Assembly (NCBI RefSeq): GCF_024362695.1
Contig: NW_026063264.1
Location: 361,005 to 425,004 of the forward strand
Reading direction: 5' to 3'
Length of the DNA: 64,000 nucleotides
From: Pectinophora gossypiella
Taxonomy: Eukaryota; Arthropoda; Insecta; Lepidoptera; Gelechiidae
Under the pieces are notes generated by a model, which was not told the DNA's origin, ran no database searches, and was given only the letters and a program-made list of their open reading frames with translations. Positions 32,400 through 44,334 of this stretch are shown in pieces. How positions within the stretch are numbered: position 1 is the first letter of the stretch; each line of letters opens with the position of its first letter. The translations under genes and the position numbers were made by a program.

Positions 32400-32470
32400 A
32401 ACAAGTTTATCTATGTCCTTATCTCTGTATTTTGTGTCCATTGTGCTCAATAAAGTATTTTATCTATCTA
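32400..32470 (+). repeat. LINE 3' tail with TCTA repeats
   Basis: The stretch ending GTGCTCAATAAAGTATTTTA followed by TCTATCTATGA has the poly(A) signal plus short-tandem end typical of CR1/L2-like LINE tails. Confidence 0.5.
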
Positions 32471-32475
32471 TGATA

Positions 32476-33039
32476 ACAATCATAAGATTCTAATTTCTGA
32501 TTTCATTTTAATTTACAACATTGTACATAATGATTTCTTCCCCTTAAACATCCATACACATATACTCACGGCCATAAGTCTCAAATGGGGTACGCAGAAC
32601 CACAAGTACTCAGTAAACAATTTTCAGATACGAATCTCTGAAAAGTAATTTTATAATTTTATAACACCTTAAAACAAAGTGTTAAAATCAAAATGAAAGT
32701 GTAGAGATAAAATCACGTACAAAGTGAACGGTTTTCAATGAAATGGCTTTCCAAAGTGAAATGTTTGGTTTGAATAATTATTTTTTAAGCTAAAAAGCCG
32801 ACGTGTCGCAAATCCTTTCACCTCGTTTTATAAGCTAACATGACATGTATAAGTAAACCTATAGATGGTGTTCTTATTTAGAATAAACAGATTACTTTAT
32901 GCAGCGATTCCCAATGCGGGTTCCGCGGAACCTAGGACTCCTGTAGAAAAGTCACCAGAGTTCCGGGACGTGTATACTTTTTGCATTAAAAAGTAAAGTA
33001 AAAATAAAAGGTTGTGTCTTTTCTAATAGTATTATAATT
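32476..33039. other. Spacer with one hAT-like end
   Basis: CAGCGATTCCCAATGCGGGT at about 32901 resembles a hAT terminal repeat, but no matching right end was found nearby. No gene is supported. Confidence 0.3.
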
Positions 33040-33313
33040 ATGATGGATCATTGCAGCCTCTCTTTCTGGAGGTTCGGGTTCGATTCCCGAAGGGGACGTT
33101 GTCTAAATTACTGTGTAAGACTGTCCTTTGTTTGGCTAGAACATTGCAGGTTTGAATCACCAGGTTGTCGGAAAACGTAAAGTAATTCCGTGTATTGAAA
33201 GGCGTGTGTGCCTGAAAACTTCGACCAATCCGCAGTAGAGCAACGTGGTGGAGTATGCTCAATACACGTTCCGGTTTATCGAGGGGATGCCTGTACCCAG
33301 CAGTGGGACGTAA
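33040..33313 (+). repeat. SINE family B copy with tRNA-like head
   Basis: The head contains GGTTCGGGTTCGATTCCCGA. The body has TTTGAATCACCAGGTTGTCG and CGTGGTGGAGTATGCTC. The tail GCCTGTACCCAGCAGTGGGA is shared with the copy at 42610. Confidence 0.75.
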
Positions 33314-34369
33314 AGTTCATCGCTGACGTCGCTAACTGACGTACTTATTTGAAATTTTTGGGCGAATTAGATTTGCATGCAATTGTCAATATAACACAAA
33401 CTATTTTAGCAAAACATTGCAGATACGTCAGTTTGCAAAGTTAGCCACGATTTATAACGGCTATTTATGTTCATGTCCTTTTTATAGATCATAGTGTGGG
33501 CGATAAGGCGATCAGCTGTTACCATAAACTTAATCATAATATCCATTATAATCCCTCTCAGGTCTCCGTATAAAAAAGCGACTGCTCAAACTCAATCTCA
33601 AAAATAACTTTAATTATTAGGTATTTCCGTTGAATCGCCAATTTTTGCATAAATATATTTTTTGTCGAACGTCTCATCCGTCTGAGACCACTGTAATTTC
33701 TCACAACCTATATAGCCGAGGAAGAGAAACTGGACTAAACACAACGCACAGGGCCCTAGACGTTCTTAAAAACAATCTTGAATATAATTTCAGTGATTTC
33801 ATTTGTGGTTTTGCTTATATATGTGGTGGCGTGAGTGAATGAGAGAGAACTAGATAGTTTGAATAAATCATGCTAACCTTTGATCCAAGCTACTGGTTTA
33901 AAACTAAGTCTTCCTAGTGATATCTTTGATCCTTCTCTTTGAAATTTTAACAGATGACCTACCAAGCGAGTGGCAGACTTCATTTACAAGTTTAATCCAG
34001 ACAACTGTGTCTGACGTCAAATTTAAGTTTAGTAAATAAAGGATCCATCTATATTATAATTTTATTCCTCATATGAGAACACTTATAGATACGCTTATAT
34101 TATACATCACACGTGTAAGGAAAATCATTAAGTATTGAATTCATTCGTATTCCCATTATAATCGAGATAATTGATGATCACATCTTTATAATATATTCTG
34201 AATTAAGCTAGTCAGTAATACATCAATCACAAGAAATCGGAATCATTTATTCAACGTCATTATCATGGATAACAAGTTGAAGGCCAATTTAATATTATAC
34301 TTATTTGAATCTACGTCATTTCGCAAGGTGCTATGGTTGAGAAGATGTAATAGTACCTATGCTTCACCG
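33314..34369. other. Spacer, nothing recognised
   Basis: No gene or recognised repeat. The frame at 33630-33842 shows no domain. Confidence 0.35.
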
Positions 34370-34425
34370 AGCTGTCCGGCCAAGTAATAAATGCCATTTG
34401 CGGCAAATCTTCAATAAGTGACATC
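34370..34425 (-). repeat. Repeat family K fragment
   Basis: TGTCCGGCCAAGTAATAAAT, GCCATTTGCGGCAAATC and AATAAGTGAC match family K. Confidence 0.55.
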
Positions 34426-34944
34426 AAAAGAAAAAGAAAAGCTTCACCGAGATTCTATTAGACCAACGTGTAGGTGGTAACTTTAAATATTGCCTTTAAA
34501 GACTTTGAGGGTTATATTATAATTACTATTCAATCAATTTTCTTCTCTTTCATCATGTCGGTAGCACATCACGTCTCTTGTTTGACTTGATATCGTGAAA
34601 GGATTCATTATTTCTATTTATAAGCCCATTGTTGGCAGGCTTCTAACACAATAGACACCAGAATTTCAAATGAAATGTTCTCAATTTTCGAATTTCCTTT
34701 GTATCACCCAATATGTTTGGCTGCGTAACAAGAATGTTTGGTTGCGTAACAAGTGTGGAACTGATATAGCAGTTACGAGATACCATTGAGGGTTAACCAG
34801 TTAGCGCTGGAGTGAAAGACTCGGATTTGTCAACGTCTGACGTCAAATAGCGGCCATTAACATCCGTAAAGGAGGAGCTCTCTGACGACTGTTGTGCGGG
34901 GACACACTGTCACGTACATTTACAAGCAGATAAATAAACCACCT

Positions 34945-35580
34945 TAACTCACACCGGACACTTCATACAGAAATCTCATTCTTACCCTGTGCCGCCTAAC
35001 GCGTAATTGGCTACTTGACAGTTGTAACAATAAAAAAATGAAATATGTCGCATATGGTAGTTTATTATTTAACGATAATATATCCAGTGGTTTTTTTATT
35101 AAGATCATTTTTAAATATTTTATTTTTGCAAAATAAGAATGCGGTTTTTTACCCGAAACACGGGCGGCCATGTCTGAACTTCGTGTGGACATTTCACACC
35201 CAAACCAAAACTATCTGTCAGGTTTCAAGTAATACTGTTTGACATCGTAGGTTTGACACTTTTTTGTTTATTGAAATGTGACGTCACTAGGCAAAATGTC
35301 ACGTTACCAATTGTTTTCGCGCGAAATTTGAAATTAATGAAAAAAAAATATGGTTATGCTTTTTCGAGAACAAAATCTTTAATAATTATAAAATAAGCGT
35401 TTGTATTTTTTTTAAAATTATCAGAAATTTTTCAAATAGGCAATTGCAATTGAAACAGAATGTTTACGGGCTTACGGCCATGTAGCCAAAAGTTAGACCC
35501 AGAAGGGGTGAGATCGGCGCCTGATACGAATCGGTACGGGGTGGAGAGTTGCCGTTTCATACGTATTTTTTATTCTATGA
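34945..35580. repeat. Family H ends split by other sequence
   Basis: One family H end (CACACCGGACACTTCATAC) lies near 34950-35000. The other (GGTGGAGAGTTGCCGTTTCA, TACGTATT) lies near 35545-35578. The roughly 480 bp between them are AT-rich and may be an insertion or unrelated DNA. Confidence 0.4.
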
Positions 35581-37329
35581 CACTAATATTATAAGCGCCT
35601 TTATACTGGACTGAGCGAATGATAGTACTATTCAACAGACCGATGATTATATTCCAATATACACATAGATATACTATGCAACACAATACAATACAATAAC
35701 AACAGTGCACAGTAACAATATGATACAGCAACAATATACCAACAACAACAATGCACAAGAATTAAGAGAGCGACAGACGGAGGGTGAAGAAGAGAAACTA
35801 GAATCACTTAGAATGAAATTATATTTTAAATTTACAGCTAAACCTAACTAATCTAGGTGCGAATGAGTCCGAAGTTAGGACTACACTGAATTTTACTTAA
35901 AAACTATTTTACATTATGGCTAAATCGAGGTCACAATTTGGTGGCGTGATTGACGTCAGCGCATTGCGTTCGGGCGCTGGCTCAGCAGGCTGGCTTTTCC
36001 ATTAATTACGCTGACTTGAACTCGTGGAACGACGCTGGTCACGGCGTATGGGTGTGAGCAGGCAGGTGAAGGTACCGGTTACGTAACATGCAATACAAAC
36101 AACATTATACAACAACAATACAATATAAAAACAACAACAATACAGACAAAAAAATACAATACACAGCCAACACACAAACAACAACATTACAAAAGCTTTT
36201 ATGCGCGGTACGAGTTAGATCTGTCAAAGTATAGGAGCCAGTGATTAGTATAGTGATGTATCAGTTGAGATCAGGCCGATCGATTCTGTTTTATCTACCG
36301 GTTTACATCTTTGATGTACAGTTTGTTACTATAGAAACCCCCACGCTATGTTTGTTCATCAAGGGAAGAAAGTGATCGATTACCAATGAGGGTGTAAGTA
36401 GTTTGAGTTTTCTCGCGAGATTTACATAGTTCTTTACGTAACGATAGGTACGAAACGGTTTGTCGTCGTAGCCATCTTAGGTATTTATGTCAAAAGTTGC
36501 TACGTCGAGTTGGAATCTGATTATTAGTTGGAAGTATCTAACACAGTTGGCTTGATCTTTATCGACGGCGATACAGGTTTCACCTATCAAGTTGTCGTAA
36601 CAGAAAGCTCGGTGAAGCGTGGGTATTCAGTTTATCTTGCGATGGATATATATATACTACATACTGGATATATATATGATTCTTGTCTATCAAAGGCCAA
36701 TACTTTTACTTCCTTATAAGACATGACGTTCCCCTTATCTTTAATCTGCTCAAATATATATATATATAGAATAGAATACAAGATAGAATACAACTTTCGC
36801 ATCTTTCACTCTCATTAAAATCTTGAAAAATTCCTGTCGTGTGAGTACTATTGACCAGGCATTTTTTAAAATCATTTTTAAGTTGCTAACATAAGACTAT
36901 TTCCTTTATGGGTAGTAAGAGGTACATACATCGTAAGATAGATCTAAGTACATACACTTCTCAAATCACTATATTTGGTTTCGAAATTTAACTGAAGGTC
37001 GCATGATACCAACTGTACATTATGTAGATCAGTCAGTACATAGACACGGCACAGTAATGTTTAAAGACACGCAAAATTGCAATTTGTTGATCAAAACGTT
37101 TCGTGAACAATTAACGGCGTACGAAATGTAAACTTAGATTGCAAACTTGAAAAAAGATAAATAAAACGTGAGATTATTATCAACTGTAAAACATAATGGG
37201 CTAAAAAAAGAAAATCGTTACTTTTCGTACCAACATTGACTTAAAAAGAATGAAATCCAATTTTAGACTTCTGAAATATGATTACGTAATGTTGGTAAGA
37301 ATGACATTTAAAACTTCATAGATATAAAG
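35581..37329. other. Spacer with CAA-rich simple sequence
   Basis: ACAACA/AATACA-rich stretches occur at 35680-35765 and 36090-36190, and a TA run near 36758-36770. No coding region is supported. Confidence 0.4.
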
Positions 37330-37450
37330 TATAAATAGAGGCTGAAAACACTGCCTCGCTTTCATTACACGCGTTTGCTTAAAACCTATTTTAAAATGTC
37401 GATGCTCGCATCGTCCATAATTATTTTCGGCTATTTTACACCTTAGTAAA
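37330..37450 (+). promoter_or_regulatory. Promoter-like site and possible first exon
   Basis: TATAAATAG at 37330 is followed 32 bases later by the initiator-like TCATTAC (37362-37368), then by an ATG at 37396. The ATG opens a 16-codon peptide (MSMLASSIIIFGYFTP) with a short hydrophobic stretch that stops at TAG. A possible donor (GTAAAGTG) overlaps the stop, so this might be exon 1 of a small secreted-protein gene or a relic of one. No downstream exon was identified. Confidence 0.35.
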
Positions 37451-38454
37451 GTGAGATACTTTTTTTGGCGACCTTGTAGTCTAATAGCAAATTGGTGAAC
37501 GTAACCATGGTGACCAGGACATCGTGCTCACGGAATAGAAGAAACAGGTTGAAAGGGCCAAGTGACCACGAAATACGCGCCATACAAGTATGAGCAAATA
37601 TTCCTACTTCAACTTTGCACTCCACTCGACCGCAAACTTTACGACTCACGGAGCTCCGTTATAGTATATCAAAAGATCGTCTTGTGGATTATAATCTGGA
37701 GAGTAAATTAACTATGATGCAAGAAGATAGGGATCTTCTTCTTGCATCACAGGAAAGCTACAAACCTTAGTATCGGCTATTTATAAAAAAAAAAACTTTT
37801 GTTTTCAGTATTTCACGAAAAGTAATGATAAAATTCCAGCCTTAGATCAAATAAAATATACATTACCGGTAAAGTGGCTATGAAATTTGAAAAGCAAGCT
37901 ATCGTAGTTATCTGTTTGCAGGAATAGTGGTAAAAGATGGGATTGAACCGGCGACTGGGGTACTCATATAAAATGCGCGTAAGGGTCTCTTCCAACTTCT
38001 TTTTTCTACTCCGTACTCGAGCTAGTGTAATACCGTCGACTTTTCCGATCTCGATGCCCGAGCCTCTGACCTTGACGCATCGGGTCGAGTGGCTTGAGTA
38101 GTCCAATAACCTCTTAAACTAATCCCGGTCCATCTTGATCTGACAAATGTATTCGCTTGTGAACTTCATCGTCAGTATGTCTCGGTATTCCGTAATGTGC
38201 GTAACTCTGCTTTATTCCGCGGTGATCCCATCGAAATGATTGCGTCCTTATATGAAGTTATGTGTTTGTTTGACAGCGCCATTTACTTCCTTTGTTAACT
38301 CCCGTTTTTGCTAAATTAACTTTTTTGGCCCGAGAAACGGGGGTTATTGCCTCATAAATTAAACGAAATAAAAAAACATGTAAAGAAAAATAATGCTTAC
38401 TTAGGATCAGAAGGTTTCAATATGGGGCAGAGTAGGCAGGTGCTGCACATGAGA
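37451..38454. other. Spacer, nothing recognised
   Basis: Minus-strand frames at 37443-37649 and 37813-38106 lack recognisable domains. No repeat match found. Confidence 0.35.
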
Positions 38455-38525
38455 ATGATCAATGCTCACTCTAAGTCCGGCCAGGTGGTCATCCGGAGTA
38501 AATCTTGAATAAGTGAAGTCAGTCT
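38455..38525 (-). repeat. Repeat family K fragment, diverged
   Basis: AGTCCGGCCAGGTGGTCATC and AAATCTTGAATAAGTGAAGT give a weak match to family K. Confidence 0.4.
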
Positions 38526-38587
38526 TTTATCTGTCTTCTGCCCTATGGTTTATAAAGCTAATTATGGAATCAATTCTGTTTTAAAAA

Positions 38588-38707
38588 TACGGTCACGAGC
38601 ATTAATATGTATACACTTTGGTACCATGTCACATTAACTCACTAAATGTCAAATATGTTAGTGTGACAGAGTCCTAAAGTGGGTACATTATATTGCTCAT
38701 GACTGTA
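38588..38707 (-). repeat. MITE family I copy 2
   Basis: Copy 2 (120 bp) has ends TACGGTCACGAGCATTAATA and TTGCTCATGACTGTA. It lacks about 27 internal bases (the TTTTTTGACAAATTGAACTG part) found in the other copies. Confidence 0.8.
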
Positions 38708-38709
38708 CT

Positions 38710-39035
38710 CATCTCCCTAGCATGATCCCGTATTTCACAGGGTCCGCTTACTTAATCTGAAGATTTAACAGTTCCGGTTTTTACAGAAGTGACTACTTGT
38801 CTGCCCTTCAAACCCGCGAAGGAAAAACCAGCCCAATTTATGTTAGGTCACATACCTCCGAAAATGCTCTCTCGGGAATGTGGGTTTCCTCACGATGTTT
38901 TTCTTCGCCGCTGAGCACGTGATAATCATTTATGATCCAAACATGAATCATTGGTTTAGGCCTGTGCTGGATTCGAACCTGCGACCTCAAAGTGAGAGGC
39001 AAGAGTTCTACCAACTGGGATACTACGGTTTGACA
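38710..39035 (-). repeat. SINE family D copy, nearly full length
   Basis: It includes the tail side (CATCTCCCTAGCATGATCCC), the body (GAGCACGTGATAATCATTTA) and the head with B-box GGATTCGAACCTGCGACC. The A-box-like GTATCCCAGTTGGTAGAAC lies on the minus strand. The tRNA-like region is degraded, so this is not a functional tRNA gene. Confidence 0.85.
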
Positions 39036-39177
39036 GACACATGATGACATTTTATGAGAATAAAATAATTTCTATACTCCTTTTACAATGAAAGTATTAG
39101 TTTTATTTATTTGTCTGATATTTATTTCAATAAAGAATAATACTTCTGCCATAAAGATGACAATACTTTAATTTAAT

Positions 39178-39297
39178 TCGCCTCCTCGCCTAATGGTTGT
39201 CTGAAAGAAATTAAGCGATAAAATCGCCATTTGCCATGTACCTAGTGAAGTGTCTTTTGTACCTGTTTTAATTAGTTTAGTGCAATAAAGTATATTC
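39178..39297 (+). repeat. Diverged CR1-type LINE 3' tail
   Basis: CCTAATGGTTGTCTGAAAGA through GTGCAATAAAGTATATTC is a distant version of the 3' UTR end at 63023-63164 (CCTAAGGTTGCCTGGCAGAA ... GTGCAATAAAGTATTATTG). Confidence 0.6.
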
Positions 39298-39690
39298 TTC
39301 ATAACCTTAGCACGTTTCAAAAAAAAATGCATACAATATTTTTGCATAATATATTATTATAATGTTAATAAGATATGTGATAATTAATAATTGTATTGTA
39401 TGATAAACTATAAAATATCACATCGCGAACACATCTAGTTATTTTATTTCTCATGACATAGGTACCTACTGGGAAACACGAACTTCCAACAAACTTTTCT
39501 TTACAATTTTACTAAATGAATGCCTCCCCAACGTATCTGAACCCCTATAAATACTTCGTAACGTATACTTGTTTATCTAACAATACACCGTATAGTGTTT
39601 CCTCATTATACAATATTTAGTTAATCATGACTTGGAGCTAATACGCCTTATACAAAGATCATAGAAACAAGGGAGATATGCTCTCAAAAC
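39298..39690. other. Spacer, nothing recognised
   Basis: AT-rich with no gene. CTATAAATAC at about 39547 is a TATA-like string without a credible downstream frame. Confidence 0.35.
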
Positions 39691-39692
39691 TA

Positions 39693-39832
39693 AGGGTGGT
39701 ATTTATAAACTAATCTCAACTTCGAGACTGCCCTCAAGATCATGTCAATGTGACAGTTCTCATATAAAAACCGAGACTTGAGCATGATCTTGAGCGCAGT
39801 CTCTGCTGAGATTCGTTTATTAATACCACCCT
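39693..39832. repeat. Foldback MITE with about 55-bp inverted ends
   Basis: AGGGTGGTATTTATAAACTA ... CTCAAGATCATG at the left is matched by the inverted right arm (CATGATCTTGAGCGCAGTCT ... TAATACCACCCT). The flanking TA dinucleotides (39691-39692 and 39833-39834) fit a Tc1/mariner-type target duplication. There is no coding capacity. Confidence 0.8.
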
Positions 39833-40058
39833 TAATTATACGAGTCCACATCTGATACGTCTGATACGAGCCTGTTAAATCACGTCTGATACGTCTGCCA
39901 AGACAATACCGGCTGGACCGCTACATGGATTTACCCACCGTTTATGCGTAGTAACACAAGCGCTAGTTGTGGATGCGCGATACCAAAGAAGCAATGTGTG
40001 ATGTAGAATTTTTTACAATACAGGTGCCTCATACAAAAACAGATCGTTTTGTACACCC

Positions 40059-40140
40059 AAACGCACACACACACGCACACACGCACACACGCACGCACGC
40101 ACGCACGCACGCATGGACGCACGCACGCACACACATTTCC
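40059..40140. repeat. CA/CGCA microsatellite
   Basis: ACGCACACACACACGCACAC grades into CGCACGCACGCACGCACGCA. It generates long spurious frames on both strands. Confidence 0.9.
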
Positions 40141-41690
40141 GCATGCATTTTTTTCTTTTTGCGCGTTTTAAGTCGGTTTTTGTTATGTTATTCACCGAGA
40201 TGGTTCCATTCATAGGGAGGTTGTGGGTCATTCCTAGCACAAGTACTGTTGTTACTTACTGGGAAGTCTCCTCAACGAAAATTCTTATGTTTTTATGAAT
40301 AAACAATTTTTATTTTATTTATTTCTTATTTTATACTTCGGTCCCACCGGCTATGCTCACACGGCAGCTCTCTATAACAAGAGCTCTGTAGCCTCAAACA
40401 AAGGATGTTCTGGCGTACAATTAAAACTTGTCTCATTAATAACTAAGGATTTGGGTCGTCTCAGCTGGGATGACGTATAATGTCTTAGTTACTTTGGTGT
40501 TGCTGCAAAAACGGCTGTTTCATAAGGCTTTGGGGTATTTTTAGCTTGTTGGCGGAGAATGGTGATAGAACAGATTTAAGTTTTACCAAGGGAATACAGC
40601 GCCACCTGTTTGACTGACCAAGTAATGAAAGACAGTGTCTCTAAAGAAATGTCAGAAGCACACGCAACAAAAATAAATAAACAGTAGTACCAATTATGTT
40701 AAACCGGGATAACGCTAGGGAAGTACTAGGAAGGTGATGAGTAACACAAATTATCTTGCTTAAGTATTCCGAAAAGTTGATCGAAATACACGTTGTGAGA
40801 AGATGCAGTACTTTTAGGCAGATGAGACATTCAAGAGAAAATATTATTATATTTTTTTAATCATTCAATCAACAAACAAGATAACACACAAACATAATAA
40901 TGACAACATAAGGAGAGACTACAAAAAGGCACAACTTATTTCTAACAGAAATTTCTTCCAGTAGGCCTGAGAGAGTGAAATTTTAACAAGGACAGGGGAA
41001 ATAGCGCTTACAAGCATACATAGTATATTCATTCGTGACATTAATAAAACTTAAATATACACTAATTACAATAACTTGTATAATACATTTACTTATACTT
41101 GCAATGAATTATAATATAATAATTATATATGTGAAAAATTACGATTCAAAGTGTAAATAAATGTTACTGAACAAAGATATTTTTGAGTTTGACTTGGAAA
41201 AATGTGTTTGGTTGGTATGATAATTATTATATTAAATAAGAATTCGAAGTTCAAAGTTCTTTATAATTATAAGAATACAGGTACAAAATGATGTCATACC
41301 AAAGATGACAAAAAAAAATGTAAAAAAAGCAAAAAGTGTAAAGTATGTTTTAAAGTGTAAAAATTTTCACGGAATATTTATTAGCTATTTTTGCTATTTG
41401 TATTAAGATTGATACGACCTTCTACTCTGGTTTGGTTGTGACTTCAATGACCTGGAAAGGAGTCGGTTTACTGTACACCTCTGCCTACCCCTTCCGGGAT
41501 ACAGGCGTGATACTACGTCATATGATGTTTAATTAGCCAATCACATTCAAAATGAATTCCTGAAAGTGGTGAAACCACCATTGGTTTTCCAATTTCAAGC
41601 TTGGCGTTAAATAAATATACTGCGGTCAAACGCTTTAATTTTGCGTGTATCTTTTTTGGGGCACAATTTCAACGGTCATATAATACAGGG
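40141..41690. other. Spacer with reverse LINE-tail traces
   Basis: Near 40860-40935, ATTCAATCAACAAACAAGAT and GACAACATAAGGAGAGACTA resemble the reverse LINE tail seen at 58376-58445. Positions 41455-41510 (CTACCCCTTCCGGGATACAG) look repeat-derived. No gene is supported. Confidence 0.35.
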
Positions 41691-41692
41691 TG

Positions 41693-41900
41693 TGACATCG
41701 TAACAAATACTGAGGGGGATGATTCAGACCAGGGATGTTATGGAAATGAAATTTCGGTTACGGATTGGATACGGATTTAAGAATTATTATTATACCGGAT
41801 ACGGTTACGGATATGGATAATAATTTATTTCGGATTATCTGTTAGTTTCGGATAGTTTCGGTTACGGATGTTAAGTTTTTAAGGAATTTCAAAAGTAAAA
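41693..41900. repeat. Truncated MITE G arm joined to another repeat
   Basis: A family G left arm (GTGACATCGTAACAAATACT, GATGATTCAGACC) breaks at CAGGGATGTT. It is followed by iterated CGGTTACGGAT and CGGATACGG motifs to about 41875. CAGGGATGTT resembles a hAT-type end, but no partner end was found. Confidence 0.45.
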
Positions 41901-42115
41901 TACAAATAGGTGATAGTGGTTTTATTTATAACGACAAGTTATATTATAATAATGTTATGATGACAAAAGAAGAAAAAAACAATGCTCGCGGCTTGTGTGT
42001 CGCCACTGGCAGCGGCCAGCCGATCAAAACATTTTGTTATAAAGAGTTACCCGTCCCTTTTCTTTTCGGCGGAAAGAAAATGTCAGGTATAACTTAAAAT
42101 AAAATAAGATAGATT

Positions 42116-42437
42116 GATGACGACCTCCGTGGTCCAGTGGTTGAGCGTTGAGCTCACGATCCGGAGGTCCTGGGTTCGATTCCCGATAGGAACATATCGC
42201 AAAAAATACTTTGTGGTCCCTAGTATGATTAGGACATTACAGGCTGATCACCTGATTGTCCGAAAGTAAAATGATCCATGCTTCGGAAGGCACGTTAAGC
42301 CGTTGGTGCCGGGTACTACTTACTGATGTAAGTACGTAGTCGTTACATGAGCCATGTCAGGGGCCTTTGGCGGCACAATAGTAAAAAAGGGTTGATGAGG
42401 TTGGTACTCTACCTCACAACCCACACGATAGAAGAAG
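42116..42437 (+). repeat. SINE family A, full length with duplication
   Basis: A complete copy: head GTGGTCCAGTGGTTGAGCG with B-box GGGTTCGATTCCC, body TGATCACCTGATTGTCCGAA, tail CACAACCCACACGATAGAAG. It is flanked by the 10-bp direct repeat AAGATAGATT at 42106-42115 and 42438-42447. It is the best reference copy of the family here. Confidence 0.9.
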
Positions 42438-42609
42438 AAGATAGATTAAAGACTCTTAAATCCATGACCGCTGGGCTGCGCTGCGACTTTAACTGCCAAC
42501 GCAGCCCGGCGCTCTTACTGCCACCGCGCCGAGACTACGCTGTTATACTTTTGGTGTGACGCATCATTTAATTTATTTATTAATATAATAGTTTCTTGTA
42601 TTACAACAT

Positions 42610-42857
42610 CATTGTATTGTATTTGTTTGGTAAGGACTTTTCAGGCTTGAATCACCTGATTGTCCGAAAAAGTAAGTTGATTCCGTGCTTCGGAGGGCAC
42701 GCTAAGCCGTTGGTCCCGGCTATTAGCCGTAAAAACACCTCCACTAACCCGCAGTGGAGCAGCGTGGTGGAGTATGCTCCATACCCTCTCCGGTTGATTG
42801 AGAAGAGGCCTGTGCCCAGCAGTGGGACGTATATAGGCTATTTATGTTATGTTATGT
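42610..42857 (+). repeat. SINE family B copy with target duplication
   Basis: The body has TTGAATCACCTGATTGTCCG, GAGGGCACGCTAAGCCGTTG and AGCGTGGTGGAGTATGCTCC. The tail is GGCCTGTGCCCAGCAGTGGG. It is flanked by TATTACAACAT at 42599-42609 and 42858-42868 (11 bp). Removing it rejoins the GC-rich sequence at 42470-42545 with that at 42869-42930. Confidence 0.88.
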
Positions 42858-43125
42858 TATTACAACATGCGTCGCGCCTCGCCTGCGCTGCTGCGCTGCT
42901 ACTTCTGTTATGTGCCGCAGCCTTTATAAATGTTTTAGTGAGTTCAACTCAATTAAAGTTAGCATAGCTTAGAGTTAGAGTAAACTAGGTTAATCACAGT
43001 GGCTAAGTAAACTAAGTACCTACTAATGCTGCATCTAATTGATGTGTAAGTTTACAATATAATTACCGCAAATAATGGTTGCTTTCAGATAATAACACTA
43101 CCACTTGTGTAAAATCATAGAAAAT

Positions 43126-43284
43126 CATCATCTCCCTAGCGTTATTCTGATTTTCACGGGGTCTGTTTCCCTAACATGAAGATTTATTGACAAGTCCAGT
43201 TTTTTACAGAAGCAACTATCTGTCTGACCTTTCAGTCTAATACAAGTTAGCTGACATACCTCCGAAACGCATTTCTCGGGAGTA
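43126..43284 (-). repeat. SINE family D, truncated, fused to family H
   Basis: The tail half of family D ends at TTCTCGGGAGTATGGGC and joins directly to a family H unit. The same junction recurs at about 43720. Confidence 0.75.
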
Positions 43285-43432
43285 TGGGCATAGAATTAGG
43301 AATAATACTACGTATAGAATGGCAACTCTCCGCTCCCCACCAGCGGCCGTGCTAAGTTTACCTCACCCCTGTTGGTCTTATTTTAGTCTTCAATCGTATG
43401 GGCGTCAAATATCACACACACAGATGGTCATG
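43285..43432. repeat. Repeat family H unit
   Basis: AGGAATAATACTACGTATAG, GGCAACTCTCCGCTCCCCAC and TCTTCAATCGTATGGGCGTC place this in family H. Its partner copy is at 43720-43915. Confidence 0.7.
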
Positions 43433-43719
43433 TCTGACCTTCCAACCCGCGAAGGGATAGCCCAATATAGGTTAGGTCACATACCTCCGAAATACATTTC
43501 TCGGAAATGTGGGTTTCCTCGCGTTGTTTTCCTTCACCGCTGAGCTCGTGACAATCATTTATGACCCAAACATGAATTCGAAAACAAATTCGAAAAATAT
43601 GGGTTAGGCCTATGCTGGATTCTAAGCTGATAAGTTTACAAACTGCGAAGAGGGAAAATACTAGTTCAATACAGGTTACATCACATACTTCCGAAACGCA
43701 TTTCTCAGGAGTGTGGGCA
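43433..43719 (-). repeat. SINE family D, composite of two pieces
   Basis: A long piece (43433-43620) covers CCTTCCAACCCGCGAAGGGA to TATGCTGGATT. A second short piece (43640-43719) repeats ACATACTTCCGAAACGCATT and joins to a family H unit at the same point as the upstream copy. Confidence 0.7.
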
Positions 43720-43915
43720 TACAATATGCAATAATACTACTTATATAACGGCGACTCTCCGCTCTCCACCAGCGGCTGAGTTAAGTTTACCTCACCCCCG
43801 ACAGTCTTACTTTTGTTTTCAATCATACGAGCGTCAGACGTCACACACACAGTTACGCGTGTCTGTTTAAAACGAGGTTTTTTTTTATGACGTGTCCGGG
43901 TGTGGTGTGGGTAAA
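43720..43915. repeat. Repeat family H unit, longer copy
   Basis: GCAATAATACTACTTATATA through GACGTGTCCGGGTGTGGTG. It extends beyond the 43285 copy and is the reverse orientation of the copy at 11041. Confidence 0.7.
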
Positions 43916-44334
43916 TCTTCCTATGAATAAGACATTATATTCAACGAGAGGTTAGACTAAACCAAAGGTGGTTGGAGCGGGGTTGCTCCTATGACGTTGT
44001 GCGCATGAGTTTATCCGTTAATAGTGCATTAGTTTGCCTCGGCACGCGACTACTACGTCCCCGTTGCGTCGCTATTTATTGTTGGCAAGAGGTTTCAGTC
44101 CAGGACATCAGCGGATTTGACAAACTTTACTGATTAATTATAACTTCCAATTAAAATGAAGCATCGATTTTAAGACAATTGATTTATTTTAAATAGGTAA
44201 ATAAACAGCTTAAATAACAAGCAATTGTTACAAAAACTGGCTGTTAGTTTTTTATGCTATTTTAAGATGTTGTGTATTACTTTAAAAGTGAGAAAGGACT
44301 TACCATAGTTGACTTTATATGACTGTGACTGTGG
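43916..44334. other. Spacer, nothing recognised
   Basis: No gene or repeat was recognised. Confidence 0.35.

Noticed and set aside
32901..32935. hAT-like terminal sequence CAGCGATTCCCAATGCGG
   Set aside because: No matching inverted end or duplication was found nearby, so an element cannot be delimited.
40295..40480. 61-codon frame with a signal-peptide-like start (MNKQFLFYLFLILYF)
   Set aside because: Hydrophobicity comes from a T-rich tract; no promoter, splice context or recognisable mature peptide.
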